From: an uncultured Gammaproteobacteria bacterium
GTDB lineage: Bacteria; Pseudomonadota; Gammaproteobacteria; Pseudomonadales; Litorivicinaceae
Assembly: GCA_913057215.1 (NCBI GenBank)
Contig: CAJXNQ010000016.1
Coordinates: forward strand, 1 to 36,810
Direction: 5' to 3'
DNA length: 36,810 nt
How positions within the stretch are numbered: position 1 is the first letter of the stretch; the number at the start of each line of letters is the position of its first letter. The notes under the pieces are model-generated. The model was not told where the DNA came from, ran no database searches, and saw nothing but the letters and a program-made list of their open reading frames with translations. Shown here piece by piece: positions 36,539 to 36,810 of the stretch. Made by a program: the position numbers and the translations under genes.

Positions 36539-36810
36539 TCCGTGGTGCTGTCTACAGACAGGTTCTCAAGCATCTCACGGAAATCCTTTAACTCAAGCGA
36601 AAGCTCCAGATCCTGCTCTTTCGCCTGATCGTCCCAGCGTCTGAGCTGAATCGCCTCACGGGCATAAGGTATTTCCAGAAACTGGCGTTGCGCATCAGCA
36701 GTCATCGGGCCGCCTTGCAACTCAAGGCTGTGCTTTGAAGCGGGTGACAGTGTGTCGTAATAAGCGGGATCGTTTCCCGTTAAAAACCGCTTTGCAACGA
36801 CATGCAAACG
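36535..36810 (-). CDS. HD-domain phosphonate-degradation protein, PhnZ/TmpB-like (5' part beyond window)
   Basis: The frame is open at the right edge, so only about the last 92 codons are seen. They read LHVVAKRFL, then DPAYYDTLSPASKHSLELQGGPM and AIQLRRWDDQAKE, which resemble the C-terminus of the HD-domain oxygenases linked to phosphonate operons (related to PhnZ and myo-inositol oxygenase). Those enzymes cleave hydroxylated phosphonates with a di-iron centre. Its metal-binding His and Asp residues mostly lie in the missing part. It is coupled to phnG by an ATGA overlap. Substrate and activity are open. Confidence 0.75.
   Translation of the reverse strand, partial: RLHVVAKRFLTGNDPAYYDTLSPASKHSLELQGGPMTADAQRQFLEIPYAREAIQLRRWDDQAKEQDLELSLELKDFREMLENLSVDSTTE

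Overview
The window is a compact, fully coding stretch of a gammaproteobacterial chromosome. The order thiO/fimT - minor pilins - ispH - fkpB - lspA - ileS - ribF - murJ - rpsT - proB - obgE - rpmA - rplU - ispB is the housekeeping block I recall from Pseudomonas and its relatives. The C-P lyase operon and ornithine-lipid genes fit an aquatic or marine lineage that often meets phosphate shortage. That habitat is inference, and I cannot name the genus. No tRNA, rRNA, CRISPR array, insertion sequence or prophage gene was seen, and no stretch over 300 bases lacks a gene.

Region 1 (1-2798): a partial glycine oxidase gene (thiO), a divergent fimT-like gene, and a four-gene minor-pilin operon (pilV, pilW, pilX and pilE-like) with no pilY1. 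Several of these pilins lack the usual Glu5, and the FimT-like protein has no leader peptide.

Region 2 (2858-10015): ispH, fkpB, lspA, ileS, ribF and murJ, read leftwards with stop/start overlaps, joining isoprenoid, lipoprotein, tRNA charging, flavin and cell-wall functions. Region 3 (10118-14497): rpsT faces proB-obgE-rpmA-rplU, which runs leftwards from a good promoter at 13428-13456; ispB diverges from it. A strong terminator hairpin separates rpmA from obgE.

Region 4 (14502-18396): msrA and a short-chain dehydrogenase rightwards, then, leftwards, a PlpD-like patatin fused to an outer-membrane barrel, coupled to an SRPBCC protein. Region 5 (18439-28039): a rightward series beginning with the four-gene ligase-associated DNA repair cassette (MBL exonuclease, ATP-dependent ligase, Lhr-like helicase, PdeM). 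It continues with a DUF4864 protein, a 95-residue unknown, folM, nadC, an HNH nuclease and an asparaginase.

Region 6 (28022-36810): a leftward phosphorus-stress region. A partial HD-domain phosphonate protein leads into phnGHIJKLMNP, each gene overlapping the next. After a short gap holding a three-half-site Pho box come olsB and olsA, which make phosphorus-free ornithine lipids. Together these genes would scavenge phosphorus from phosphonates and spare it in the membrane. The regulatory features most worth a second look are this Pho box, the terminator just ahead of obgE, a hairpin over the pilV ribosome binding site, and the shared rpsT/proB hairpin.
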